Below, one piece after another: positions 1 through 6,710 of a stretch of 9,274 bases of DNA (positions are counted from its first letter, which is position 1; each line of letters starts with the position of its first letter). This DNA is from JBCCIM01 sp045106435 (GTDB lineage Bacteria; Bacteroidota; Rhodothermia; Rhodothermales; JAHQVL01). The notes below the pieces were generated by a model. The model saw only the letters and a list, made by a program, of their open reading frames with translations. It searched no databases and was not told the origin of the DNA. The position numbers and the translations under genes were made by a program. The stretch spans positions 1 to 9,274 of the forward strand of contig JBGCEN010000274.1 in the NCBI GenBank assembly GCA_045106435.1, written 5' to 3'.

Positions 1-1
1 A

Positions 2-1480
2 TTGGGCCTGGTGTTCTTTGTGCTGAGGTTAACAAACGGACTCCTCACGGTACGTGGTCTACGAAGAAGGGCACTGCCGTTGATCGACACGTCAGATGAA
101 AATGCATCTATTGCTGCGATATTTAAGGCGTTGCAGGAAAAAATGGGCATCGCAAGCGCCCCGATATTGGCCACTTCAGATGAAATCAAGCAACCGTTGT
201 TGATAGGGTGGCTCAAGCCCATGGTTTTAATACCTGCTAGCATAATAGCAGGATTGCCTGCAAACCAGTTGGAGTCCATTCTGGCCCACGAACTGGCCCA
301 CGTGCGCCGGCACGATTACCTCGTGTTGTTGGGCCAATCCATCGTGGAAACGCTCTTTTTCTATCATCCCGCTGTGTGGTGGGTATCATCAAGGATGAGC
401 ATTGAGCGGGAGTACTGTTGCGATGAGATCGCTGTAGCTACCGTACAAAACAAGGTGGTCTATGTACAGGCGCTTGCGAGCCTGGAGACGAGCCGGCTTA
501 ATCAGCCATTCAGCCTCGGAGCCAATGGCGGGCGACTTGTAGATCGCATCCGGCAATTGGTCAATCCTCGGCAAAGGACGCGTCTACAAGTAAATCGTAC
601 GTCATGGATTACGCTGATTGTCTTATTGTTTGCATGCGGAAGCTTGTTTGCAGCATGTGAACGCGTTTCTGTGGATGAAAGTCTGCCGGCTGAGGAGCTG
701 TTTAATCAAGCCAATGAACTGGCAAGGGCCGGGCAGTATGGAGCGGCTGAACGTACTGCAGAAGTGGCAGCTGAAAAGGGGAGTTTGTGTGCTATGGAGT
801 TACTTGCTGAGATGCTATATCCCGAAAGTCGGCCTATAGGACTGAAACGCGGCGTGATATTACCAGCTGTAAAATGGGTTGGTCAGAGTGAACGCAAGTC
901 ACGTTACTGGGCAAACGTTTATGTTGATGCACTGGCCAAAGAAACGAATGAAGGTAATAGTGATGCAATGCTTTTGCTTTTTTATGCTTATGATTCTGAA
1001 ATGGATTGGCGTCATTATATTGTAGGAGAAGACTCAACAGCCCGAATGTTGTTGTCACGAGCAGTAAAACGTGACAATGCAGACGCCCTGTTGTGGTATG
1101 CACTGATGTATCTCGATAAAGACCAAAAAGAAGAAAGAAGACGCTTGTTTAAAGAAGCCGCCTTAAAGGGCTCTGATCGTGCCTTTATTTTTTGGGCACT
1201 ACATAATGGTGATAGAATTGAAGATCCCGTACCATATTTTGAAGTGGGGCAAGCTGCTATTGAGCGTGAGGCTGTAGGCGTGCACGAATGGCTGGGAAAA
1301 GATCTAGATGCATTAGAAAAGCAAGTCTTGATGGGAAATGAAGAAGCAGTAGCTTGGATGGTCATCGCTGACAGTATGCAACTGAGGGAGCGACTTGCAG
1401 CATTGCCTGAAAGTAATCCATCAAATGTGTACCGGCATCCGTTTTGTCCAGATGCAAAGCACTGGAGGCATCCGTCATAA
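2..1480 (+). CDS. M56 (BlaR1/MecR1-type) membrane zinc metallopeptidase with Sel1-like C-terminal region, 5' truncated
   Basis: The reading frame is open to the window edge, and the first visible residues (about 1-16) look like the end of a transmembrane helix. The true start and probably two more helices therefore lie upstream; the TTG at 2 is not a convincing start. Zinc-protease motif HELAH is at residues 96-100, followed by RRHDY, and the downstream EREYCCDE (135-142) supplies the expected acidic ligand of M56 peptidases. A hydrophobic segment at about 201-218 should be the last membrane helix. In BlaR1/MecR1 such proteases sense a ligand outside and cleave a repressor inside; a BlaI-like partner would be expected upstream but is not visible. 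Residues about 228-460 lack a penicillin-binding sensor. They form roughly six alpha-helical units with small residues spaced as in Sel1/TPR repeats (for example EKGSLCAMELLAEMLY, LKGSDRAFIFWALHNGD). The last 600 bases are more AT-rich than the protease half. The peptidase call is firm; the repeat class is an inference. Confidence 0.88.
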   Translation: MGLVFFVLRLTNGLLTVRGLRRRALPLIDTSDENASIAAIFKALQEKMGIASAPILATSDEIKQPLLIGWLKPMVLIPASIIAGLPANQLESILAHELAHVRRHDYLVLLGQSIVETLFFYHPAVWWVSSRMSIEREYCCDEIAVATVQNKVVYVQALASLETSRLNQPFSLGANGGRLVDRIRQLVNPRQRTRLQVNRTSWITLIVLLFACGSLFAACERVSVDESLPAEELFNQANELARAGQYGAAERTAEVAAEKGSLCAMELLAEMLYPESRPIGLKRGVILPAVKWVGQSERKSRYWANVYVDALAKETNEGNSDAMLLLFYAYDSEMDWRHYIVGEDSTARMLLSRAVKRDNADALLWYALMYLDKDQKEERRRLFKEAALKGSDRAFIFWALHNGDRIEDPVPYFEVGQAAIEREAVGVHEWLGKDLDALEKQVLMGNEEAVAWMVIADSMQLRERLAALPESNPSNVYRHPFCPDAKHWRHPS

Positions 1481-1490
1481 TCATTAACGC

Positions 1491-1541
1491 CATAAAAAAT
1501 GGCGCTTTGCACAACGTAATAAGTACGTTGTGCAAAGCGCC
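1491..1541 (-). terminator. Strong intrinsic terminator between convergent genes
   Basis: A perfect 18-bp inverted repeat (GGCGCTTTGCACAACGTA at 1501-1518, its complement at 1524-1541) encloses a 5-nt loop. Read on the - strand, the stem is followed by A and then six T (complement of 1494-1499), the arrangement of a rho-independent terminator for the small gene ending at 1589. On the + strand the stem is followed by AATATCTGA without a T-run, so termination of the M56 gene there would be weaker, although the hairpin may act in both directions. Confidence 0.85.
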
Positions 1542-1588
1542 AATATCTGAGTATAGACTCCTTTCTGTGGTTTAAACGGGTTTAGGGC

Positions 1589-1843
1589 CTAGCAAGGGCA
1601 CCCGTTGGCATCCAGTTTTGACTGAATGTCATTGTATGCTGCTTTGTCGCCATTTTTCCTGTGCATATCGCGTTTGGCGAGCAGAGAATCACAATTTACC
1701 GTGCTCATGGCTGAAGCAGTGTTAATCAGTGGTGTAACTGCAATGACAGGCAATATCCAGCCGGCTTTGAGTAACACGCGACGATTATATGATTTGCCAG
1801 ATAACAAAGACTGGTCTTCCGTTTTATCGGTTAGGTTTTCCAT
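1589..1843 (-). CDS. Small exported protein with Tat-like signal and three-cysteine mature peptide
   Basis: An 84-residue protein with no family I recognise. The N-terminus is polar for about 20 residues, then NRRVLLKAGW is followed by a hydrophobic stretch ending TASA, a plausible twin-arginine-type (or Sec) signal with cleavage after residue 45 or so. The predicted mature part is only about 39 residues, highly charged and probably helical, with one cysteine near its start and a CPC at the extreme C-terminus, so a disulfide could join its ends. I chose the ATG at 1843 because AGGTGG stands 5 nt before it. A longer frame would need a TTG at 1888. It lies 130 bp downstream of the diheme cytochrome gene on the same strand and just ahead of the strong terminator, so it may be the last gene of that transcript or have its own promoter. 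Function unknown. Confidence 0.72.
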   Translation of the reverse strand: MENLTDKTEDQSLLSGKSYNRRVLLKAGWILPVIAVTPLINTASAMSTVNCDSLLAKRDMHRKNGDKAAYNDIQSKLDANGCPC

Positions 1844-1848
1844 GTATC

Positions 1849-1854
1849 CCACCT
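1849..1854 (-). promoter_or_regulatory. Ribosome binding site deciding the start of the small exported protein
   Basis: AGGTGG on the - strand lies 5 nt before the ATG at 1843. It is the only clear Shine-Dalgarno-like sequence before any gene in this window, and it favours the 84-residue product over a 99-residue version starting at TTG 1888. Confidence 0.6.
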
Positions 1855-1973
1855 GATTGGGGTGCTTGTTTGGTACTGATCGAAACAAGAATACCGAATC
1901 CTCAAATTAACGACCATGTATCTTTGGCTCGCCTTATATAGAGTTTGTAGCTACTCATAAATTAACTTTAACG

Positions 1974-3440
1974 TTATTTGCGTAGCATTAAAGCCCTGGT
2001 GTCTACCTTCATTGCAGTAGATAAATGCACATAGTATGCGCCACTGGCAAGGCCTTCTGCATCGATTTTTATCTCGTGCCGGCCCCGCTGCATTGATTGG
2101 TTTAAGAGCGTTTTTACAACAACACCATGCACGTCATACAGCGTGATTTTCACAGGCTCTGTTTTTGCCATCATGAAGGAGAGTGTTGTGGTTTTTCTAA
2201 ATGGGTTCGGATAATTTCCAAGTAGTGCCGTTTGTTCAGTATTTGCTGTTACCTCTTCATTGGCCGTTGGCTCACCCAAACTCAAAATCCAATCAGCAAT
2301 CAATTGCATACCCAGGGTATCAACCCGCCCTTTGGCAATAGGTGGCATGGCAACCTGTGTTTCTAGGCTTTTCATTCGCTGATAAATCAGCGAGTTACTT
2401 GTATCTCCCGGCACAACGATGGCACTACCAGCTATGCCAAGATTGTTAAAGGCAAAGCCATTAATAATCCCTGAGTTTTCCAACGGAATGGATAACCTCG
2501 CATCAAACAAGGAAGTAAACAGGACACCGGGGCGATGGCAGTAGCCACAGTTGCTGTCTAGATAGGAAAGGGCACTGTGTTCTAGCGTCGATGTGTTGGG
2601 CTGGTCAGATGCTTCTCGTGTGGCTGAGGTTAAGTACGTTGGGAGGGCGTTTTCATCAATGGCTTCAGAAAAGATGCCTAAATGATTCAGGGTTGCCAAC
2701 TGGTTCGCTGTACGGTCAGTTTTTGTGTAGTACAGGTCTCCGTTTAACTGCCTTGTTCTGGGGCCAATAATTTTGCCGGCAGCGTTGTTGTGGCACGTGA
2801 GGCACATGTCGCGATCTGGATATTCCCACGAACGTATCTCAATACCCTGCGCCGTTCTGACTGCAATGGATTCTTTTAATCCTCCCTCAAGTAGTTCTGC
2901 ATCTGTTTGCTCATCATTCCATTTGTAGGTAAGGCCGTATATACTTCCATCGTCACCTATAATATTAAAGCGTGTTTCCAGTCGCTTTGTCTTTAGTGGA
3001 TCTGCATGATCGAGCGGTAATTCAAAGTGTTTGACGGCCACCGTGCCCGGAGGGAAGGCCCATAGTCCTTCCTCGCTGAATGTTATCTGTTCAGCCGGCG
3101 TATCGTGGGTGCCGTCATTTGGAATGGCGATCCAACGATATTTTTCTGCACCATCACTCCAGAAGGGTTGGTTTAAGGCATAGGGAATGAAGCCGGCCGC
3201 CGGCTCCAGCGTGGTGAGATCTGCAAAGGCGCCCGTTTCTGATAGCAACTGTGGCACGTCAGTGGAGCCTGAAGGCGTTGATACTGGAAATGCACCATCC
3301 AGATACGCACCAAACGGCTCCGGCGTATCAAGCCCATAGGGCATACTCATGGTTGCTATCAAGGTACATGCGATGGCCAGGAATAAGTATGTGGCCCACG
3401 GTCGAGATGTGTTTCTATTAATAGAGTTACGGACTGGCAT
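1974..3440 (-). CDS. Diheme c-type cytochrome of the TIGR03806/SO2930 type with T9SS C-terminal sorting domain
   Basis: A 488-residue exported protein. Residues about 15-33 form a signal-type hydrophobic segment. The body (about 43-400) has features I associate with the TIGR03806 (HNE_0200, SO2930) family: FGAYL near the start, then PYALNQPFWSDGAEKYRW (86-103), LWAFPPGT (126-133) and TYKWNDE. Two heme-attachment motifs are visible, CLTCH (213-217) and CGYCH (298-302), and MPP at 375-377 could supply a distal methionine. Residues 419-488 (NYPNPF, then LYDVHGVVV, GLASGAYYVHL, ending in basic LMLRK) are a type A T9SS sorting domain, so the protein should cross the outer membrane and be secreted or surface-anchored. 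Likely role: electron transfer in the envelope; partner unknown. No Shine-Dalgarno precedes the ATG at 3440. No dehydrogenase or beta-helix partner is visible beside it. The family call is from memory of motifs; the heme sites and the tail are directly visible. Confidence 0.88.
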   Translation of the reverse strand: MPVRNSINRNTSRPWATYLFLAIACTLIATMSMPYGLDTPEPFGAYLDGAFPVSTPSGSTDVPQLLSETGAFADLTTLEPAAGFIPYALNQPFWSDGAEKYRWIAIPNDGTHDTPAEQITFSEEGLWAFPPGTVAVKHFELPLDHADPLKTKRLETRFNIIGDDGSIYGLTYKWNDEQTDAELLEGGLKESIAVRTAQGIEIRSWEYPDRDMCLTCHNNAAGKIIGPRTRQLNGDLYYTKTDRTANQLATLNHLGIFSEAIDENALPTYLTSATREASDQPNTSTLEHSALSYLDSNCGYCHRPGVLFTSLFDARLSIPLENSGIINGFAFNNLGIAGSAIVVPGDTSNSLIYQRMKSLETQVAMPPIAKGRVDTLGMQLIADWILSLGEPTANEEVTANTEQTALLGNYPNPFRKTTTLSFMMAKTEPVKITLYDVHGVVVKTLLNQSMQRGRHEIKIDAEGLASGAYYVHLSTAMKVDTRALMLRK

Positions 3441-3630
3441 AGTAAATGGACATCAGGATTTATCTTCGCAAGTACACTACACTAAAATCGTCCCGTTTTT
3501 TTGTGCAGGATAAGAAATTGCAGGTTTTTTTATTTCTGATGCGAATTGAGAATTGAGGGAGCGCTTAAAAACTACTTTTTCCTTTTTTGCCGGCTGTAAC
3601 CCCTATGCAGGGAGGTTATTTCTAGACGTG
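3441..3630. other. Gene-free spacer upstream of the cytochrome gene
   Basis: About 190 bp with several T-runs and no credible coding frame. It must carry the 5' region of the cytochrome gene, but I could not pick out a convincing Bacteroidota-type promoter (TAnnTTTG with an upstream TTTG). It includes one GCCGGC site (3589-3594) and a short GAATTGAGAATTGAG run (3543-3557) that recurs in part on the far side of the repeat array. Confidence 0.5.
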
Positions 3631-3820
3631 CCCGAAGCACAAGCACAAGTATTCCCCTCTGTCATGCTGAACGAAGTGAAGTATCTTCGCGAAGCGCAAC
3701 CGCCGAAAAATTGCCTGGGTGTTTTGTTTTAAGCACTGTAGTCTGGCAATAGCATGTGGAATAGGCCAGGAACTGCGTTTCACGAAGATTCTTCCTGCGT
3801 CGACTATTCGATCAGATGTA
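3631..3820. repeat. 190-bp tandem repeat, copy 1 (degenerate right end)
   Basis: First of two direct copies. Bases 3631-3810 align without gaps to 3821-4000 with 8 mismatches in 180 by hand count. The inner element starts TGTCATGCTGAACGAAG at 3660 and contains the palindrome CTTCGCGAAG (3685-3694). Its right end lacks ten bases (TCGACATCCG) present in copy 2 and reads ATCAGATGTA instead of ATCAGAATGACA, so the terminal inverted repeat is damaged here. Short open frames across it, on both strands, translate into the CHAERSE/VMLNEVK-like peptides often mis-annotated from intergenic repeats of this kind; it is not coding. Confidence 0.9.
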
Positions 3821-4022
3821 CCCGAAGCACAAGCACAAGTATTCCACTCTGTCATGCTGAACGAAGTGAAGTATCTTCGCGAAGCGCAGCTGCCGAAAAA
3901 TTGCCTGGGTGTTGTGTTTTAAGCACTGTAGTCAAGCAATAGCATGTGAAATAGGCCAGGAACTGCGTTTCACGAAGATTCTTCCTGCGTCGCCTATTCG
4001 TCGACATCCGATCAGAATGACA
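3821..4022. repeat. 190-bp tandem repeat, copy 2 (intact inverted ends)
   Basis: Second direct copy, with both ends preserved. The inner element, 3850-4022 (173 bp), begins TGTCATGCTGA and ends TCAGAATGACA, an 11-bp terminal inverted repeat with one mismatch. The similarity extends inward: both arms, read from outside, contain a GAAGnATCTTCG block and then a GCGCA/ACGCA block, with about 20 extra bases (including CGACGAATAGGCGACG) in the right arm. This looks like a small palindromic or MITE-like intergenic element. No transposase is encoded within it. Confidence 0.85.
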
Positions 4023-4030
4023 TGTTTTGG

Positions 4031-4110
4031 CGTGTGAAATGGGTTTGGAACTGCGTTTCACGAAGATTCTTCCTGCGTCGACTATTCGTCGACATCCGAT
4101 CAGAATGACA
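4031..4110. repeat. Partial third copy (right half) of the tandem repeat
   Basis: About 80 bp repeating the right part of copy 2 (3943-4022) at an offset of 88 bp. It runs from GTGTGAAAT through CTGCGTTTCACGAAGATTC to the terminal TCAGAATGACA at 4100-4110. It contains GTCGACTATTCGTCGAC, which can fold into a short hairpin. The left half of the element is missing, so the array is two and a half units long. Confidence 0.85.
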
Positions 4111-4159
4111 TGCTTTGAGAATTGAGTTATCCTAAACCAGGATCAGCAATAAATTTATC

Positions 4160-4215
4160 CCCAAAACCCAAAACCCAAAACCCAAAACCCAAAACCCAAA
4201 ACCCAAAACCCAAAA
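4160..4215. repeat. Eight perfect CCCAAAA heptamers (TTTTGGG on the - strand)
   Basis: A 56-bp perfect short tandem repeat lying one base beyond the stop codon of the DUF5916 gene. On the - strand (the coding strand of that gene) it reads TTTTGGG eight times, giving eight GGG tracts separated by TTTT, a sequence able to form G-quadruplexes in DNA or in the 3' end of the mRNA. The same heptamer phase continues into the gene end: TTGTAAG (4216-4222, containing the stop) and GTTTGGG (4223-4229) are the next two 7-mers. A + strand frame through it would give repetitive NPKPKTQ peptides and is not a gene. Confidence 0.95.
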
Positions 4216-4216
4216 C

Positions 4217-6487
4217 TTACAACCCAAACGTGTACGTGTATTTGAGGAGGAATGTCCGATTATTCGTTGTGGGGAGCATGGGGAGGAAACGGTTTCTGTC
4301 TGTATTCAGGTTTTCATTGTACACGATCCACAGGTCGTTGCCTTCTCTGAAGTTGTATCTGAAGCGAACATTTGTAGAGAAGGAGTTTGACACGCTGTTG
4401 TACTGGAGGAAAGCGTTTGTGGAGAGCTTTGTATTCAAAGCTGTTCGAATCCTGAGCCGAGCGACGTGGACATCAAAAGACTGGTTCCGGTCGGGGAATT
4501 CAATGTGGTTAAAGGAATAGCTCCCGCCCAGCTCAAGGTGCTTCGAGATATACCATACGGGGCGGATATTGATTGACGATTGCCATCCGTCGAAAAAGGA
4601 GCCAATCCCTACAGCCGGCCTTATTTGGATGAGATTGGTATGGGAGACATTGTAAGCTGCTTCTGCATTAAAAAAGGTATAACTGCCGGCAGCTACGTTT
4701 ACAAGATTATCGTCATCATCTAAGAGCACAAACGGTTCTGTCAGATCCTCATACAGCACTTTCGCTTCAATACTTCCGCCGGCACCTCCTTTCTGGCTGA
4801 AATTCCATGCTGGGCCAATCGAGGCAGATTCTACCGTACCATCCGTATTTCTGATAAAAGCGAGACCGTTTACCAGTAACTGGTGGAAAATTAATTTTGA
4901 GGACTCACCGGGGATCCAGGTATGAGAGATTGAATTATCGAGCATGGTAAAGTCATTACGCTGCGTAAAACCAATGCCTGGATTATAATCTGCACCGGCC
5001 CACGCAAAAATACTCTGGTAACTCCAGCCATCCCTGGTTCTTCGTTCTATTTGTGCAGTGAGTCGGCCATTAGTGAGATTGCTATTGGTGGTTTCGTCGT
5101 CTTCAAATGTCTGGGCCCACTGAAGTGAGAGATAATCGTCCCTGAACAGTCGGAATACACTGTCGAGGCCATACGCTACATTATACGATCCATCTTCTCC
5201 AAGCCGGCTTGTTAACATGCCGCCGGCGTATGAATAGGGATTAAACACGTTGCGTCTCAACCGAAGGACGCCAAAATTCTCTGAGGGAAGATCGCCACTT
5301 CTTGCGCTTTGCAGATCCATGAAGCCAAGATCCCATGCGCCGGCACGACCAACAAGGCGGGCACCGCCAATGAGCGGGACTTGCGCGCCATCATCTGTAA
5401 GACCAATGCGTCTGCTGTGAAAAAGCCGGCTTAACCCACCCGTTCTGAAATCGAAGACGCCGGCGCGCTCTTGGAAAAACTGGCGCTTTTCCGGGAAGAA
5501 AAGGGAGAAGCGGGTGAGGTTTACTTGCTGATTATCAGCCTCAACCTGTGCAAAGTCTGTATTGATTGTTAGGTCGGCGGTCAGGTTGTCGGTAATTCCG
5601 TATTTAAGGTCAATGCCCAGTTCGCCCGTGTTGTTGTTGTCTTTCTGGTATTCGGTGCCGGCTGCGTTAAGCGCATTCTGATGCCCAAGTCCGCCCAATG
5701 CATAAGGGGTGATGTATAACGGTTTGTGAGGTTTGACGCCTTTGAACTGAATTTTCTGGGCTAGTGAAGGTTTAAGAAATGCCCAGTTGGCTACGGTTGG
5801 GGTGGAAGGAAAGACCAGTCGCTCTGTTTTACGCGCGACCTTACGATTGACGTTGATGCCCATCGTTACTATGCCATCGATATTCTGGAAACGCATGCTC
5901 GAGAAGGGAATCCTGACTTCTGCAAACCAGCCTTCTCCCGTGATTTGCGTTGCACTATCCCAGAATGTATTGAAATCTCTGTTGATCCAGCTACCCGAAG
6001 CGATGCCGCCGCCAGAAGCATCATTCGAAATTGCCGCGTCGTTGCGGGTGCCCGTTGGCGTTGTTGTAAAGATGAGGCCGGTTTCATTGTCGTTGTAGGT
6101 GTCTATCATGATCTCGAAATGATCACTGCCGGCCAACTGATCTCTGTAAAAGGTATTAGCGCGTATACCTGTTGAATCTTTGTCGTAAGCGCGCAGGGAG
6201 AGGTAGAAGTAATCATCGTCGTAGGCCACACGAATCTCCGTGTCTTCAGTGGCTGGCGCACCGTTGTTGGGTTCATACTGTGTGGGCACCCATGGGTCAA
6301 TAGCATTCCAGGCCGGCTCATTGCTCATTCCATCCAGCGTTATGCTGCTCGAAAGCCGGGAGATGGTGATTACATCTCGTGATTGTCCTTGGGCAGATTG
6401 GCAAAAAGGGATGCCGGCGAGGATCAAAAACAGAAAGATGCAGGAGGTATTGAGAAGGCGGGCGGGGACACAGGATGTTTTCTTCAT
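4217..6487 (-). CDS. DUF5916 outer-membrane beta-barrel protein with N-terminal CBM9-like domain
   Basis: A 756-residue protein. A signal peptide covers about residues 1-35 (hydrophobic core 16-28). Residues about 40-230 match the carbohydrate-binding family 9-like domain that heads DUF5916 proteins: ITLDGMSNEPAW (49-60), AYDDDYFYLSLRAYD (88-102) and DHFEIMIDTYND (122-133). The family hallmark follows at about 305-340, NTDFAQVEADNQQVNLTRF then FFPEKRQFF. From there to the end it is rich in alternating beta-strands, finishing LLKYTYTFGL as outer-membrane barrels do, with an aromatic residue close to the C-terminus. Length is in the usual range. Function of the family is not established; an outer-membrane role linked to glycans or peptides is only an inference. 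No Shine-Dalgarno is seen before the ATG at 6487. The stop codon sits in phase with the adjoining heptamer array. Confidence 0.9.
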   Translation of the reverse strand: MKKTSCVPARLLNTSCIFLFLILAGIPFCQSAQGQSRDVITISRLSSSITLDGMSNEPAWNAIDPWVPTQYEPNNGAPATEDTEIRVAYDDDYFYLSLRAYDKDSTGIRANTFYRDQLAGSDHFEIMIDTYNDNETGLIFTTTPTGTRNDAAISNDASGGGIASGSWINRDFNTFWDSATQITGEGWFAEVRIPFSSMRFQNIDGIVTMGINVNRKVARKTERLVFPSTPTVANWAFLKPSLAQKIQFKGVKPHKPLYITPYALGGLGHQNALNAAGTEYQKDNNNTGELGIDLKYGITDNLTADLTINTDFAQVEADNQQVNLTRFSLFFPEKRQFFQERAGVFDFRTGGLSRLFHSRRIGLTDDGAQVPLIGGARLVGRAGAWDLGFMDLQSARSGDLPSENFGVLRLRRNVFNPYSYAGGMLTSRLGEDGSYNVAYGLDSVFRLFRDDYLSLQWAQTFEDDETTNSNLTNGRLTAQIERRTRDGWSYQSIFAWAGADYNPGIGFTQRNDFTMLDNSISHTWIPGESSKLIFHQLLVNGLAFIRNTDGTVESASIGPAWNFSQKGGAGGSIEAKVLYEDLTEPFVLLDDDDNLVNVAAGSYTFFNAEAAYNVSHTNLIQIRPAVGIGSFFDGWQSSINIRPVWYISKHLELGGSYSFNHIEFPDRNQSFDVHVARLRIRTALNTKLSTNAFLQYNSVSNSFSTNVRFRYNFREGNDLWIVYNENLNTDRNRFLPMLPTTNNRTFLLKYTYTFGL

Positions 6488-6547
6488 CGGAAGGTGGTAT
6501 CGATGAACAGGGCTGAACAGGTATTGCCAGACCCGCTAGGGAAGCAT

Positions 6548-6683
6548 TGAATATCGAACACCCAACAAGGAATCTCCAATTAAGAAGTGTTTTTCAATAC
6601 CATCGAACTTCAGAATCCCTTGTTCGACATTCAAAATTCAAGACTTCGTAATTGGAAATTCCTTGTTGGATATTCGTTATTCA
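6548..6683. repeat. Imperfect inverted repeat (41-bp arms) with nested direct repeats
   Basis: The arm at 6548-6588 and the complement of the arm at 6643-6683 match at 36 of 41 positions without gaps, sharing CCAACAAGGAAT and CCAATTA. The 54-bp centre holds another related segment: 6618-6649 and 6661-6692 (both beginning CCTTGTT and sharing ATTCAAGACTT) are direct repeats 43 bp apart. Transcribed from either strand, the arms would form a long hairpin. It fills the gap between the permease stop and the DUF5916 start. It resembles a dispersed intergenic element, and I see no coding content. Confidence 0.8.
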
Positions 6684-6684
6684 A

Positions 6685-6707
6685 GACTTTGTCAAACAGA
6701 CAAAGTC
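6685..6707 (-). terminator. Hairpin just after the permease stop codon
   Basis: A perfect 9-bp stem, GACTTTGTC (6685-6693) and GACAAAGTC (6699-6707) around AAACA, begins 3 nt beyond the permease stop. On the - strand it is followed by TTGAATAACG, without a good T-run. It may stabilise the mRNA end or terminate weakly rather than act as a classical terminator. Confidence 0.45.
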
Positions 6708-6710
6708 GAA

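Noticed and set aside
1015..1512. - strand frame of 165 codons
   Set aside because: It is antisense to the M56 peptidase gene and runs into the terminator hairpin; its composition is low-complexity Ser/Ala and matches no family.
1589..1888. 99-codon version of the small exported protein
   Set aside because: It needs a TTG start with no ribosome binding site; the ATG at 1843 has AGGTGG at good spacing.
1860..1973. Possible Bacteroidota-type promoter (TATTCTTG on the - strand) ahead of the small exported gene
   Set aside because: One 7-of-8 match to TAnnTTTG exists, but the nearest upstream TTTG is only 9 bases away, too close for the -33 box, so I do not call it.
3622..4061. Several short overlapping open frames on both strands within the 190-bp repeats
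   Set aside because: They lie in non-coding palindromic repeats, occur on both strands and give the typical CHAERSE-like translations of intergenic repeats; none has a start signal.
3631..4110. Possible CRISPR array
   Set aside because: The repeats are about 190 bp long, adjacent without unique spacers, and there are no cas genes.
4122..4520. + strand frame of 132 codons starting before the heptamer array
   Set aside because: Its N-terminal part is the translated CCCAAAA repeat and the rest is antisense to the well-supported DUF5916 gene.
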